This document shows, one piece after another, positions 9,080 to 18,494 of a DNA stretch of 64,000 nucleotides. The notes under the pieces were generated by a model that saw only the letters and a program-made list of their open reading frames with translations, was not told the DNA's origin and made no database searches. The stretch comes from Flavobacteriaceae bacterium UBA4166 (GTDB taxonomy: Bacteria > Bacteroidota > Bacteroidia > Flavobacteriales > Flavobacteriaceae), in assembly GCA_002379985.1 (NCBI GenBank), contig DFVG01000008.1, forward strand, positions 1 to 64,000, in the 5' to 3' direction. Position 1 is the first letter of the stretch. Every line of letters begins with the position of its first letter. A program made the translations under genes and the position numbers.

Positions 9080-10729
9080 ATGAAAGAAAAATACATTATC
9101 TGCTTATTCTTATTGTCCCTTTTGACGACTTTGATGAAAAGTCAAAATACCGTAGGCACCACCTTGAACACAGCTGAATCTTACAATGGCTATAGCCTTA
9201 TTACCCCAAGTACCGAAACTACCCCTTCTACTACTTATTTAATCAATAACTGTGGAGAAGTGGTTAATAGCTGGCAGAGTGACTTCCCAGGACAAGGACT
9301 GGATTACTTATTAGAAGACGGCAGCCTTTATCGCGGATGCACAGAAGATCTATCTACGTTAATCTATGCGGGGAAAAGTGGTAGAATAGAACGTTACGAT
9401 TGGGAAGGAAACCTAATTTGGGCATATACCTTTTCAGATACAGATTTTACCTATCACCACGATTTCTATCCCATGAATAATGGAAATCTACTTGTATTGA
9501 TTGCCGAAAGGCGTACACAAGCCGAAGCGATTCAAAATGGACGTGACCCAAACCAAATTCCTGAAAACGAACTCTACACAGAACGCATTATTGAAGTAGA
9601 GCCCATCGGGTCTGACGATATCAATATCGTATGGGAATGGGACCTATGGGACCATTTGATCCAAGATTTTGATAGCACCAAAGATAACTTTGGGGTTGTG
9701 AGTGAAAACCCTCAGCTTTTGAATATCAATTTTGTTGGTTTGTCTAACGGAGCGGCAGATTGGACACATGTAAACTCAATGGATTACAATGAAGACCTCG
9801 ATCAAATTGTATTAGGGAGCAGATCACTAAGTGAGTTTTATATCATAGACCATTCTACCACAACAGCTCAAGCAGCAGGAAGTACTGGAGGAAACAGTAA
9901 TATGGGTGGTGATTTCTTATATCGTTGGGGAAATCCTCAAGCTTATGATTTGGGCACAACTAATGATCAAGATCTCTTCGGGCAACATGCTGTGCATTGG
10001 GTGCCAGACGGTCTCCCAGATGCGGGAAATATCATGATCTTTAACAATGGTGTGGGTCGAAGCTTTACCACGGTCGATCAAATTACGCCTCCTCTTTTAC
10101 CCGATGGTAGCTATGACCGTATAGAAAACGAACCCTATGGCCCGGAAAATGCCAACATCATATACCAAGATCCTGTAGATCCTACTAATTTCTTCGTTCC
10201 ATTTTTATCTAGCGCCTATCAATTGCCTAATGGAAATTATTTGTTGGATCGCGGACCGGTGGGACAAGTTATTGAAGTAACCCCTGCATCAGAAATTGTG
10301 TGGGAATACATAAGCCCCGTGTTACTCAACGGCACTATCTTATCTCAAGGAGATGCACCTGGTGGCATCAATAGTAGATTCTATCGAGCAAAACGATATG
10401 GTCCCGAATACGAAGCCTTTGATGGCCGAGACTTAATTCCAGGAGATCCAATTGAATCTAATCCCGATCCATCAGGGTGTACACTAGATCGGTTAGACGT
10501 TGAGCAAGAGGCCTCGTTTACCGTATTTCCCAATCCGGTGATTGATGATTTACAAATCCGAACGACGGCACAAGACTTTGAAATTCAACTGATCGATCTA
10601 AAAGGTAGTGTTATTGGCTCTTGGAAGAATCCTACAAGCCTGTCATTACAAACTTGGAAGTCGGGTCTGTATTTTGTCCATTTTAGAACCCCGCAGTATT
10701 CTGAGGTAAAAAAGATAGTCATTCGATGA
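9080..10729 (+). CDS. Secreted arylsulfotransferase-fold protein with T9SS sorting domain
   Basis: The ATG at 9080 gives 549 residues; the earlier in-frame TTG lies inside a terminator hairpin. There is a signal peptide (MKEKYIICLFLLSLLTT), then a beta-propeller resembling the aryl-sulfate sulfotransferase (ASST) family. Repeated blade motifs include GRIERYDWEGNLIWAYTFSD, HHDFYPMNNGNLLVL, HVNSMDYNEDLDQIVLGSR and YQLPNGNYLLDRG. The C-terminal 75 or so residues are a type A T9SS sorting domain (FTVFPNPVIDDLQI to GLYFVHF). In characterised ASSTs a propeller histidine is transiently sulfated by a phenolic donor; several histidines here could serve. Activity is unproven and the protein may only share the fold. 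It overlaps the next gene by 4 bases (ATGA). Confidence 0.8.
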   Translation: MKEKYIICLFLLSLLTTLMKSQNTVGTTLNTAESYNGYSLITPSTETTPSTTYLINNCGEVVNSWQSDFPGQGLDYLLEDGSLYRGCTEDLSTLIYAGKSGRIERYDWEGNLIWAYTFSDTDFTYHHDFYPMNNGNLLVLIAERRTQAEAIQNGRDPNQIPENELYTERIIEVEPIGSDDINIVWEWDLWDHLIQDFDSTKDNFGVVSENPQLLNINFVGLSNGAADWTHVNSMDYNEDLDQIVLGSRSLSEFYIIDHSTTTAQAAGSTGGNSNMGGDFLYRWGNPQAYDLGTTNDQDLFGQHAVHWVPDGLPDAGNIMIFNNGVGRSFTTVDQITPPLLPDGSYDRIENEPYGPENANIIYQDPVDPTNFFVPFLSSAYQLPNGNYLLDRGPVGQVIEVTPASEIVWEYISPVLLNGTILSQGDAPGGINSRFYRAKRYGPEYEAFDGRDLIPGDPIESNPDPSGCTLDRLDVEQEASFTVFPNPVIDDLQIRTTAQDFEIQLIDLKGSVIGSWKNPTSLSLQTWKSGLYFVHFRTPQYSEVKKIVIR

Positions 10730-11478
10730 GAACATTGATATGGTCATCATTATTAGTAATTATTTTTTTAGCGGTAAGTTGCCAAGAAGAACAGCCATCG
10801 CTATCTAGTACAGCTATTTTAGACCAGTGTATAGCAGCATCAGGAGGCGAAAATTTCTTCCGAAGCATTCTACAATTTCAAATAGGTGATTTAGAATATT
10901 CATTACGAAGAGACGGGCATATCACAGATTTCACCTTGATAAGAGCGTTGGATACTGTCACTTATAAAGCTACCTATCAGAATGGACATCCAACATTTTA
11001 TATAAATGACATTCCGCAAAATGATTCATCGCTGTCACGAAGTTTCATTGAGCGACGTCTTGAATCATTTGCATACCAACTTTCATTTCCTCATGTATTA
11101 AAGCAAAACGCGGTACAGTTGACACGAAATGATAACGTTTTTATTGATGATAAAGAGTATTACGTTCTTAGAGTAGACTTCCATAAAGCGACTAAAGAGA
11201 GCTACGATAGCATTTTCTATTTGTATATCAATAAGGAGAACTTTCTACTTGATTTCGTTGCTTCAGACTATGAACTAACACAAAAAAATAAACTTTTTAG
11301 AAGGTATTACAACTCCCGATTTGTCAAAGATATACGCTTTGCCGATTATTACGAGTTTGTATCTCTAAATGAAAGTTTGCCATTAGATCAATATTACAAA
11401 GCCTTTGATTCTTTACAATTAGAAAGTGTGAATCACGTAGTGTTAGACAGTATTCAAGTAACCTACCCTAAAGAATGA
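10726..11478 (+). CDS. Lipoprotein resembling DUF6503 family
   Basis: A 250-residue protein with a lipoprotein signal peptide (MRTLIWSSLLVIIFLAVSC, Cys19). The mature part begins with a short helical segment (ILDQCIAASGGENFFRSI). It continues as a beta-rich LolA-like fold with paired strands (LEYSLRRDGHI, KEYYVLRVDFH, DSIFYLYINKENFLLDFVA). This pattern matches the flavobacterial DUF6503 proteins of unknown role. Its start overlaps the stop of the ASST-like gene (ATGA), and its end overlaps the start of rlmB the same way, so all three are probably translationally coupled. The family call rests on recollection of the pattern. Confidence 0.75.
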   Translation: MRTLIWSSLLVIIFLAVSCQEEQPSLSSTAILDQCIAASGGENFFRSILQFQIGDLEYSLRRDGHITDFTLIRALDTVTYKATYQNGHPTFYINDIPQNDSSLSRSFIERRLESFAYQLSFPHVLKQNAVQLTRNDNVFIDDKEYYVLRVDFHKATKESYDSIFYLYINKENFLLDFVASDYELTQKNKLFRRYYNSRFVKDIRFADYYEFVSLNESLPLDQYYKAFDSLQLESVNHVVLDSIQVTYPKE

Positions 11479-12209
11479 AAAAAGAGCAATATATCTTCGG
11501 AATACATCCGGTATTACAAGCATTAGAGGCAGAAAAGACAATTGACAAATTGTTTGTTCAAAAAGGAATGGATCATTCCAAAATTGAAACCATCATCTCC
11601 ATGAGCGAAAAAATGGGGGTCTCTGTCAATGAAGTTCCTATTGAAAAACTGGATAGAATGGTGCGAAGCAATCACCAAGGCGTCATTGCAATTGCATCTC
11701 CCATTGCATTTGTAAGTATTGAAGAGCTGATTGAGCCCGTTCTAGCCAAAGACAAAAAGGGACTCTTCATACTGTTAGATCAAATTAGTGATGTGCGTAA
11801 TTTCGGAGCAATTATTAGAACGGCAGAATGTACCGGAGTGGATGGTATTATCATTCAGAAAAAAGGAGGTGCCCCCGTCAGTGGAGATACTATAAAAACC
11901 TCAGCAGGTGCTATTTTCAACATTCCAATTTGTAAGGTAGACCATATCAAAGACGCAATATTTTATCTACAAGGTTCCGGGATTAAAACGATTGCTGCTA
12001 CCGAAAAAACCGATCAGTACATCTATGATCTAACGCTTACCGATTCGATTGCGTTGGTTATGGGTTCTGAAAGTAGCGGAATCTCGAAATCTGTTTTACA
12101 GTTATGTGACGAAAAAGCTGCCTTACCCCTAATGGGCGAAATTAATTCTTTGAATGTTTCGGTAGCCTGTGGTGCTTTTTTGTATGAGATAGTTCGCCAG
12201 CGCTCTTAA
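11475..12209 (+). CDS. rlmB: 23S rRNA (guanosine-2'-O)-methyltransferase RlmB-like, SPOUT family
   Basis: A 244-residue TrmH/SpoU family enzyme. An N-terminal substrate-binding domain (YIFGIHPVLQALEAEKTIDK) is followed by the SPOUT knot. The three SPOUT motifs are visible: DQISDVRNFGAIIRTAECTG (motif 1, near residue 101), LVMGSESSGISKSVLQLCD (motif 2) and LPLMGEINSLNVSVACGAFL (motif 3). The family methylates G2251 of 23S rRNA from S-adenosylmethionine. Other SpoU relatives modify tRNA, so the exact target is inferred. The stop codon shares the palindrome TTAA with the stop of the convergent rhomboid gene. Confidence 0.9.
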   Translation: MKKEQYIFGIHPVLQALEAEKTIDKLFVQKGMDHSKIETIISMSEKMGVSVNEVPIEKLDRMVRSNHQGVIAIASPIAFVSIEELIEPVLAKDKKGLFILLDQISDVRNFGAIIRTAECTGVDGIIIQKKGGAPVSGDTIKTSAGAIFNIPICKVDHIKDAIFYLQGSGIKTIAATEKTDQYIYDLTLTDSIALVMGSESSGISKSVLQLCDEKAALPLMGEINSLNVSVACGAFLYEIVRQRS

Positions 12210-12973
12210 TTAGTGTCTTCCGGCTTTTCAGGTTCTTTTGTGATTTGATATCGAAGCACCCATCTTTTGGGGATATCTACCTTCTCTTCTACATTTTCCT
12301 CGTCTTCAGAAATCGTTTCAATGAAATTACCCTCTTCATCAAAATGTCGCATGAATTCATCTTCTTCCGGATTGTAATCAGTCGCTTCCCAAGCATAAGT
12401 GCGTTTCGGTAGGGGCGGACTTCGAAACAGTAACGAAAATAAAAGGCCCACAGCAAACCCGGACAAATGACCTTCCCAAGATATCTTCGGATCAATGGGG
12501 AATACATACCAAAGCAAACTTCCGTAGAGAAATACCACGATAAAAGCAATAGCAATCAGCTGATATTGCTTCGAAAATATTCCTTTAAAAAACAAGAAGG
12601 CAACCAACATATAGACCACGCCACTAGCTCCTATATGCAAAGCCGGTCTCCCAATGAGCCAGGTAGAGATTCCTGTTAAAATGGTTCCGAAAAGTAATAC
12701 ACGCCAGGCAATATTCCGATAGAAATAAAACAACGCCATACTTAAAACCAACAGCGGAACGGAGTTGTTAAAGAGATGTTCCAGCCCGCTATGCACAAAA
12801 GGAGCAGTTACGATACCATGCAATCCATCTAGACGATGCGGATACACCCCTAAAAAATTCAAGTTTATTCGAAAGCGAACTTCGATCCATAATACCGCCC
12901 ACATAGAAAATACAAGCAGCAAGGGATACACTAAGGTACCCAAGGTAAACTCTAAAGATTGTTTCGCTTTCAC
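12206..12973 (-). CDS. Rhomboid family intramembrane serine protease
   Basis: A 255-residue protein with about six hydrophobic transmembrane segments. The catalytic serine is in LHIGASGVVYML (GASG) and the catalytic histidine in WEGHLSGFAVGL. Another rhomboid-type feature is HSGLEHLFNNSVPLL, which carries the HxxxHxxxN-like arrangement of the second helix. The C-terminal 60 residues are a charged cytoplasmic tail rich in Glu. Rhomboids cleave transmembrane substrates within the membrane. The stop overlaps the convergent rlmB stop by 4 bases. The substrate is unknown. Confidence 0.92.
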   Translation of the reverse strand: MKAKQSLEFTLGTLVYPLLLVFSMWAVLWIEVRFRINLNFLGVYPHRLDGLHGIVTAPFVHSGLEHLFNNSVPLLVLSMALFYFYRNIAWRVLLFGTILTGISTWLIGRPALHIGASGVVYMLVAFLFFKGIFSKQYQLIAIAFIVVFLYGSLLWYVFPIDPKISWEGHLSGFAVGLLFSLLFRSPPLPKRTYAWEATDYNPEEDEFMRHFDEEGNFIETISEDEENVEEKVDIPKRWVLRYQITKEPEKPEDTN

Positions 12974-13049
12974 ATAGGAAATCTAGCAAAAAACAAACCT
13001 ATTCGCGAATTTCTGTTAGATTGTCAGTTTCAATGGACTCGTAAAATAG

Positions 13050-13057
13050 TAATTTTG
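13050..13057 (+). promoter_or_regulatory. Possible -7 element for rarA
   Basis: TAATTTTG, an exact TAnnTTTG match ending 4 bases before the rarA ATG. No TTG lies at the expected 17-23 base distance. If real, it implies an almost leaderless transcript. Confidence 0.35.
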
Positions 13058-13061
13058 TAGT

Positions 13062-14348
13062 ATGAGCACTCCTTTAGCAGAACGATTACGGCCTCGAACC
13101 TTAGAAGACTATATTAGTCAGCATCATCTCGTTGGACCCAAAGGAGCCCTTCGTTCTCAGTTAAAAACCGGAACCATCCCCTCCATCATCTTTTGGGGAC
13201 CTCCGGGTACAGGTAAAACGACATTAGCCCAAATCATTGCCGAACAATCCGGACGACCGTTTTACACCTTAAGTGCGGTAGACAGTGGTGTAGCCGCAGT
13301 TCGTGAGGTTATCAAGAAAGCGAAGGAAAGCGATACGTTATTTACCACTAAAAACCCTATTCTGTTTATAGATGAAATCCATCGTTTTAGTAAATCTCAA
13401 CAGGACTCCTTATTAGGCGCCGTTGAAAAGGGTTGGGTCACGCTCATCGGTGCAACGACAGAAAATCCTAGTTTTGAGGTAATACCTGCCTTGTTGTCGC
13501 GTTGCCAAGTTTATGTTTTAAAAGCTTTTGAAAAGCAAGACCTAGAAGTGCTTCTTACCCGAGCTATCCATGAGGATACCGTACTGAAAAAATTTAATAT
13601 TGAGCTTGAAGAAACAGAGGCGCTTATCAGGCTAAGCGGAGGCGATGCTAGAAAACTCTTAAACATCTTAGAGTTGGTAATTTTATCGGAAGGGTTAACG
13701 GAAGGAGATACATTTACCATCACCAACGCCAATGTCATGCAAAAGGCACAGAAGAATACTGTGTTGTATGACAAAACAGGAGAACAGCATTATGATATCA
13801 TTTCGGCATTTATCAAGTCTATTCGCGGAAGCGACCCCAATGCTGCAGTTTATTGGCTTGCGCGCATGGTTGAAGGGGGTGAAGATGTTGCTTTTATTGC
13901 ACGCCGACTGGTAATTTTGGCAGCAGAAGATATTGGAATGGCCAATCCAACGGCCTTGGTCATGGCCAATAATACGTTCCAGGCGGTAACAACCATAGGT
14001 TTTCCCGAAGCACGAATCATTTTGAGCCAGTGTGCGATCTATCTTGCCACTTCTGCAAAGAGTAATGCCTCTTACAAAGCCATAAACGATGCACAGCAGG
14101 TCGTTCGACAAACAGGCGACCTATCAGTCCCATTATCCATTAGAAACGCTCCTACAAAACTTATGAAAGAGTTGGGCTATGGGAAGGACTATGCCTATGC
14201 GCATAATTATGAAGGAAATTTTGTTCCGCATGAATTTCTACCCAAAGAGATTTCAGGGACGGTTTTCTATGATCCCGGAAAAAACGCGAGAGAATTTAAG
14301 CTTCGTGAATATTTACGTTCGCTTTGGAAAGACTCGTATAATTATTGA
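13062..14348 (+). CDS. rarA: Replication-associated recombination protein A (AAA+ ATPase)
   Basis: A 428-residue RarA/MgsA protein. N-terminal AAA+ motifs are Walker A (FWGPPGTGKTTLAQ, near residues 45-58), Walker B (ILFIDEIHRFSKSQQD, near residue 105) and sensor 1 (LIGATTENPSFE). The C-terminal MgsA tetramerisation region includes VYWLARMVEGGEDVAFIARRL and AAEDIGMANP. It acts at stalled replication forks and is related to clamp-loader ATPases. Its last 7 bases overlap the 3' end of the convergent VCBS gene. Length and motifs are complete. Confidence 0.97.
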   Translation: MSTPLAERLRPRTLEDYISQHHLVGPKGALRSQLKTGTIPSIIFWGPPGTGKTTLAQIIAEQSGRPFYTLSAVDSGVAAVREVIKKAKESDTLFTTKNPILFIDEIHRFSKSQQDSLLGAVEKGWVTLIGATTENPSFEVIPALLSRCQVYVLKAFEKQDLEVLLTRAIHEDTVLKKFNIELEETEALIRLSGGDARKLLNILELVILSEGLTEGDTFTITNANVMQKAQKNTVLYDKTGEQHYDIISAFIKSIRGSDPNAAVYWLARMVEGGEDVAFIARRLVILAAEDIGMANPTALVMANNTFQAVTTIGFPEARIILSQCAIYLATSAKSNASYKAINDAQQVVRQTGDLSVPLSIRNAPTKLMKELGYGKDYAYAHNYEGNFVPHEFLPKEISGTVFYDPGKNAREFKLREYLRSLWKDSYNY

Positions 14349-17300
14349 TTGAATTCAAAGACAGAGAGGGGCATATCGTTTCTACCGCTCACTAGTAGTT
14401 GCTTCTTCATCATGGTATTACTCAACATAATAAGGGATTTTGTATCACCCGGAATGTAGAGTCCGCTTTTCTCTTGAGACAACACTTCATAATCTTCCTC
14501 ACCATTATTTAGCAACACCTGCCCGGTTCCCATATCGATGCGAGGGGTCTCTACTTCGGTATTGTAGATGTTTCCGGTGATGATGATATCTTCCCAACCG
14601 TCATCGTTCACATCCGTAGCTACAATTCCGAGGATTGCAGATTTTTGCGCTAGTCTTGGGAGTTTCTTTATTTCAAAAGCACTTTCACCGCGGTTGATCA
14701 ATAATAGCGATTCTAGACCATTGATCTCTCCATGGTAAGCTTCGTTTAACTTCTCGCCATAAATATCTTCTAAGGAAGCATGCGCAAAGGCGTCATAGGT
14801 TTCAAACTTTTCGGTAATAAATGGCATTTGTTGAGAAGAACACTGTCTTCCTCGAAACGGCACTTGTTTCCCCTTATAGTGACCACTTAGTACAATATCG
14901 TAGGTACCATTCTCATCAAAGTCATTTCCGAAGATCGAAAAAGGCTGCTCAACAGAGGCCTTCACACGTAGATTCTTTCCTACGTTTCCAAGAATATAAT
15001 CGGGAAGACCGTCTTTGTTAATGTCTGTTTCTTGGATCGTATACCAAAGTCCCTTCTTTTTATCAAGTCCGTTTTCCGGTGCAATATTTTTATAGGTTCC
15101 TTGATTATTCTGAAAAATTCGAATGGCAGACCACTCCCCTACACATATAAAATCTTCCCAACCATCTTTATTGAAATCAGTTACTAAAATCTTATTGATC
15201 ATAGCAACGTCAGAAAATTGGGGCGCGACCTCATCGGTTACGGCGGTAAAGTTTCCGTTGTCGTTCCGAAGAAAATAGGAAGGCGCATGCTGTGGATAGT
15301 GTTGCGGTTGAATTCGATTCCCAACGATAAGATCCATATCACCATCATGGTCATAGTCTACTGCCGCTACTGTTTTACCGCTGTACGCCTTGCCAGCGAT
15401 GGAAGTTTCTGTAACACGGGTATAATTTCCGGAGCCGTCATTGGTATACAAACGATCTTGGTATCGAGCGTCTCCTTCCGGAAATTCATTCCCACCACTT
15501 ACCACATAAAGATCTTGATCGCCATCGTTATCATAATCAAAAAACACCGCTTCCATATCTTCGTGTGCCGCATCTTCAGTAAACGTATTTTTACTCGTAA
15601 GAACAAACCCATTTTTAGATTGCAGATACAAAGCTCCAGCCTGATCGGCAGCACCGCCTACATAAATATCTTCAAATCCGTCACCGTTGGCATCCCCTTT
15701 CGCAATAAACGGTCCTAGCGTAGATTGTTTATACGGAAGCAGAATTTCTTTAGCAAAATCATTGTATTCATTCTCTTTGTGTGTGAAGGTGAGTCCTAAA
15801 GTAGACTTCGATTCTTTCAAAAGTGTCTTCGGTGCCGGAGGCGCTTGATAGGCCAGCGTAGCATTATTTTGTTTAAAAGTAAGCACGGTATTGGCGTCCA
15901 CACTGTATTTTTCTTCATAGGTTCCTGAAGGCCAAATGACGCGCACCGTGTCTGCCGTGGCAGCATCTCCAAGTCCGAACAACGCAACATTATCGGTCGC
16001 TGAAAGATATCCTTTTACTCGTTTTGTTTCGATCAGTTGAGACATACCGTTGGAGATGACCTCTACTTTTGCGAAGGGTTCACTGTCTTTTCCTTCGGTC
16101 ACCACTTTAATAAAGTTTGCCCCTCGTTCGGTGGCTTGATTGCGGTATACAAACGCAACTTCATCAATATTGTTCACTACTAGATCGAGATCTCCGTCGT
16201 TATCAAGATCTGCATATGCGGCGCCATTACTGAAAGAAGGCTCAGAAAGTCCAAAGGTTGCCGTAGCATCCTCAAATTCTTGAAAGGCGTTGTTGTGATA
16301 AAACACATTTGAAAGTTTCTCTGAAGGCAACGCATTGTAAAGGCGTTCTTTAATTTCCTTCGGTACATTCCCTCGATACGTTTTCTTCATCAAACGAATC
16401 ATGTTTCTAGAATCATTATCAGACCCGTATCTGCGATATCCGTTGGTCACATAGATATCTTTAAAACCATCGAGATCCAAATCTGCTAGCAGTCCGGCCC
16501 AACTCCAATCCGTTTTAGCGACTTGTGATAAATGCGAAATATTGTGAAACTTTTGATTTCCCATATTGAGCTGCAAGGAATTGTACATGTATTGGTGGGG
16601 CATTTCCATTTCATCCACTAACAAAGAAAATCGTTCTACATTCATGGAAGCCATCAAGGTTTTAGAGCGAATATGATCGGTACTTGCCATATCGAGCACG
16701 AAAATATCTTGAAGTTTATCATTGTTGATATCTGCGATATCTACTCCCATTCCGAAGAAAGACACTTGATTTAAATACGATTTGGTCTCATTACGGAAGG
16801 TCTTATCACCATTATTGATAAATAAGGCATCAGGAGCATAATAGTCATTCGCCACGTAGATATCAGGCCAGCCGTCGTTATTAATATCACTTACGGTAAC
16901 CCCTAGTCCGAAGGAAGCTTGCATCACCCCGGCTTGTTTTGAAATATCTACGAATTTACCCTCGCGATTTTCATACAAATGTCCAGAACTTCGTTCTAGA
17001 TTGTCAGACAGTTTCATGCTTTCATAGAATACCATGGGATCGAGTCCGTAGAATTCGTTTTCATTAGAAACGAAGCAATCTAAATCGCCATCTTTATCCA
17101 TATCAAAGAAGACTGACTGCGTACTAATGCCCGTATCTGCAAGACCGTAGGATACAGCCACTTCTTTAAAGGTGAGATCTCCTTGGTTGATAAAAAGTAG
17201 ATTGTGGCGGTCCTTTGCTTGTCGGGGACCTCCTTGCGAAACGTAGATATCTAAGAATCCATCGTTATTAACATCAGCGAAGGTAACACCGTTCGCCCAT

Positions 17301-17716
17301 TGTTTATTGAGGTTGATTCCCGCACTTTCAGAAATATCTTCAAAGACAAAGTCGCCTTTATTGAGATAGAGCTTGTTGGGCACTTGATTTCCGGTAAAAA
17401 ATATTTCTTGTAGTCCATCATTGTTCAAGTCTGCTACTCCTACACCGCTTCCGTTGTAGAAATAGTCAAAATCGAAGAGATTTTCCATCGTCCCAACGTC
17501 TTCCGTTAGATTGTTGGCAAAGTCAATATTTGTTTTTGAAACCGGCAATTTTTGGAATAGGCCTGATGAAAAATCCTGTTGGTTAGGGGTATCAGACTTT
17601 GGTTGACGGGGTTCTGAAGAAGTATCTTTACATCCAGCAGGAAGTGCTCCTAAGACAATCAGGAAAAATAAAGCACGAAATACAATAAAAAATCGGGGAG
17701 TATTAGTTTGCATCAT
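14342..17716 (-). CDS. Giant VCBS/FG-GAP lipoprotein with ASPIC/UnbV domain
   Basis: About 1124 residues, a lipoprotein with LPAGCKD as lipobox. Many FG-GAP/VCBS calcium-binding repeats of type D-x-N-x-D-G follow (for example VADLNNDGLQEIFF, FADVNNDGFLDIYV, VSDINNDGWPDIYV). An ASPIC/UnbV segment lies near residues 590-640 (VRVIWPSGTYEEKY), then a second set of FG-GAP repeats. Such CRTAC1-like proteins form beta-propellers at the cell surface; the ligand is unknown. Start: ATG at 17716, or 17713 next to it. A TTG 9 bases earlier is possible. Any of these overlaps the 3' end of the upstream gene, suggesting coupling. Cargo or scaffold roles are speculative. Confidence 0.88.
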   Translation of the reverse strand: MMQTNTPRFFIVFRALFFLIVLGALPAGCKDTSSEPRQPKSDTPNQQDFSSGLFQKLPVSKTNIDFANNLTEDVGTMENLFDFDYFYNGSGVGVADLNNDGLQEIFFTGNQVPNKLYLNKGDFVFEDISESAGINLNKQWANGVTFADVNNDGFLDIYVSQGGPRQAKDRHNLLFINQGDLTFKEVAVSYGLADTGISTQSVFFDMDKDGDLDCFVSNENEFYGLDPMVFYESMKLSDNLERSSGHLYENREGKFVDISKQAGVMQASFGLGVTVSDINNDGWPDIYVANDYYAPDALFINNGDKTFRNETKSYLNQVSFFGMGVDIADINNDKLQDIFVLDMASTDHIRSKTLMASMNVERFSLLVDEMEMPHQYMYNSLQLNMGNQKFHNISHLSQVAKTDWSWAGLLADLDLDGFKDIYVTNGYRRYGSDNDSRNMIRLMKKTYRGNVPKEIKERLYNALPSEKLSNVFYHNNAFQEFEDATATFGLSEPSFSNGAAYADLDNDGDLDLVVNNIDEVAFVYRNQATERGANFIKVVTEGKDSEPFAKVEVISNGMSQLIETKRVKGYLSATDNVALFGLGDAATADTVRVIWPSGTYEEKYSVDANTVLTFKQNNATLAYQAPPAPKTLLKESKSTLGLTFTHKENEYNDFAKEILLPYKQSTLGPFIAKGDANGDGFEDIYVGGAADQAGALYLQSKNGFVLTSKNTFTEDAAHEDMEAVFFDYDNDGDQDLYVVSGGNEFPEGDARYQDRLYTNDGSGNYTRVTETSIAGKAYSGKTVAAVDYDHDGDMDLIVGNRIQPQHYPQHAPSYFLRNDNGNFTAVTDEVAPQFSDVAMINKILVTDFNKDGWEDFICVGEWSAIRIFQNNQGTYKNIAPENGLDKKKGLWYTIQETDINKDGLPDYILGNVGKNLRVKASVEQPFSIFGNDFDENGTYDIVLSGHYKGKQVPFRGRQCSSQQMPFITEKFETYDAFAHASLEDIYGEKLNEAYHGEINGLESLLLINRGESAFEIKKLPRLAQKSAILGIVATDVNDDGWEDIIITGNIYNTEVETPRIDMGTGQVLLNNGEEDYEVLSQEKSGLYIPGDTKSLIMLSNTMMKKQLLVSGRNDMPLSVFEFNQ

Positions 17717-18494
17717 ATGTTTCAAATTTCATTATGGAAAGTTGTTCTTGTCCTGCCAATTGAACCTCAGCTTCAAAACCTTGATCGGTTTTACGGGCAA
17801 CTCCGGTTACTTCAGAAGAATTTATCAAAAACATATCTTTTTGTGACATAGCAGTTAAGGAACCAATCTTTACATCATCTTTATACAAAATATAGGTGTT
17901 ATCCATTTTTGTAATTTGATAGGCCCCTGAGGTGTAACGCTCTTTTGAATCAGCACTTTTTTTCGGCATTTCACTTTCCGTGCTTTCAACTTCCACCTCC
18001 GTTTCAACATCAACATCAGCTTTTGAGGCTTCATTTATCTTTTCCTCTATCTCGACAACAGAAACAACGTTTGCTGTTTCTTCCTCTATCATCATGAAGC
18101 TTTCCAACGCCTCCTCAAATGCCTCGCGATACGCAACCTCATACACTTTTTCTTTGGAAGTTCCTGTATGAGAATAATAAACGGTCATATTATTGCAATC
18201 GCGAACAAGAATGTTCACCTTGGTATTGATAAAACCACCGCTACTTTCGGCATCCACGTAAGCAACATCACAACGGGTTGCAGTGTCTGGCAACTCTTCT
18301 TCCCACACAGCGTTAAAACCCATCTGGCGTAAGCGGTACCGTGTCAAGGTATTCAGGCGAAACGCATCTTTACCTTTGGTAAATTCAAATTGTTTTGGTA
18401 CTACAAGATGCGAGTAGTCTTCTAAAGAAGATTGCGTAAATGCTTGCCAAGAAGTGGCAAGAAATACGAGTATCGCCAATAATCGTTGCGTCAT
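17703..18494 (-). CDS. Exported protein of unknown function with acidic linker
   Basis: A 263-residue protein with a signal peptide (MTQRLLAILVFLATSWQAFT). An N-terminal domain of about 110 residues (DYSHLVVPKQFEFTKGKDAF to REAFEEALESF) comes first. A Glu/Val-rich low-complexity linker follows at about residues 137-180. The C-terminal beta-rich domain (YTSGAYQITKMDNTYILYKD to end) comes last. I do not recognise a named family. It overlaps the upstream DUF5723-like gene by 4 bases and the downstream VCBS lipoprotein gene by about 14, so it belongs to the same transcription unit and probably the same envelope process. Confidence 0.8.
   Translation of the reverse strand: MTQRLLAILVFLATSWQAFTQSSLEDYSHLVVPKQFEFTKGKDAFRLNTLTRYRLRQMGFNAVWEEELPDTATRCDVAYVDAESSGGFINTKVNILVRDCNNMTVYYSHTGTSKEKVYEVAYREAFEEALESFMMIEEETANVVSVVEIEEKINEASKADVDVETEVEVESTESEMPKKSADSKERYTSGAYQITKMDNTYILYKDDVKIGSLTAMSQKDMFLINSSEVTGVARKTDQGFEAEVQLAGQEQLSIMKFETYDAN

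Noticed and set aside
15218..15718. 166-codon open frame on the plus strand inside the VCBS lipoprotein gene
   Set aside because: Shadow created by the repeated calcium-loop codons on the other strand.
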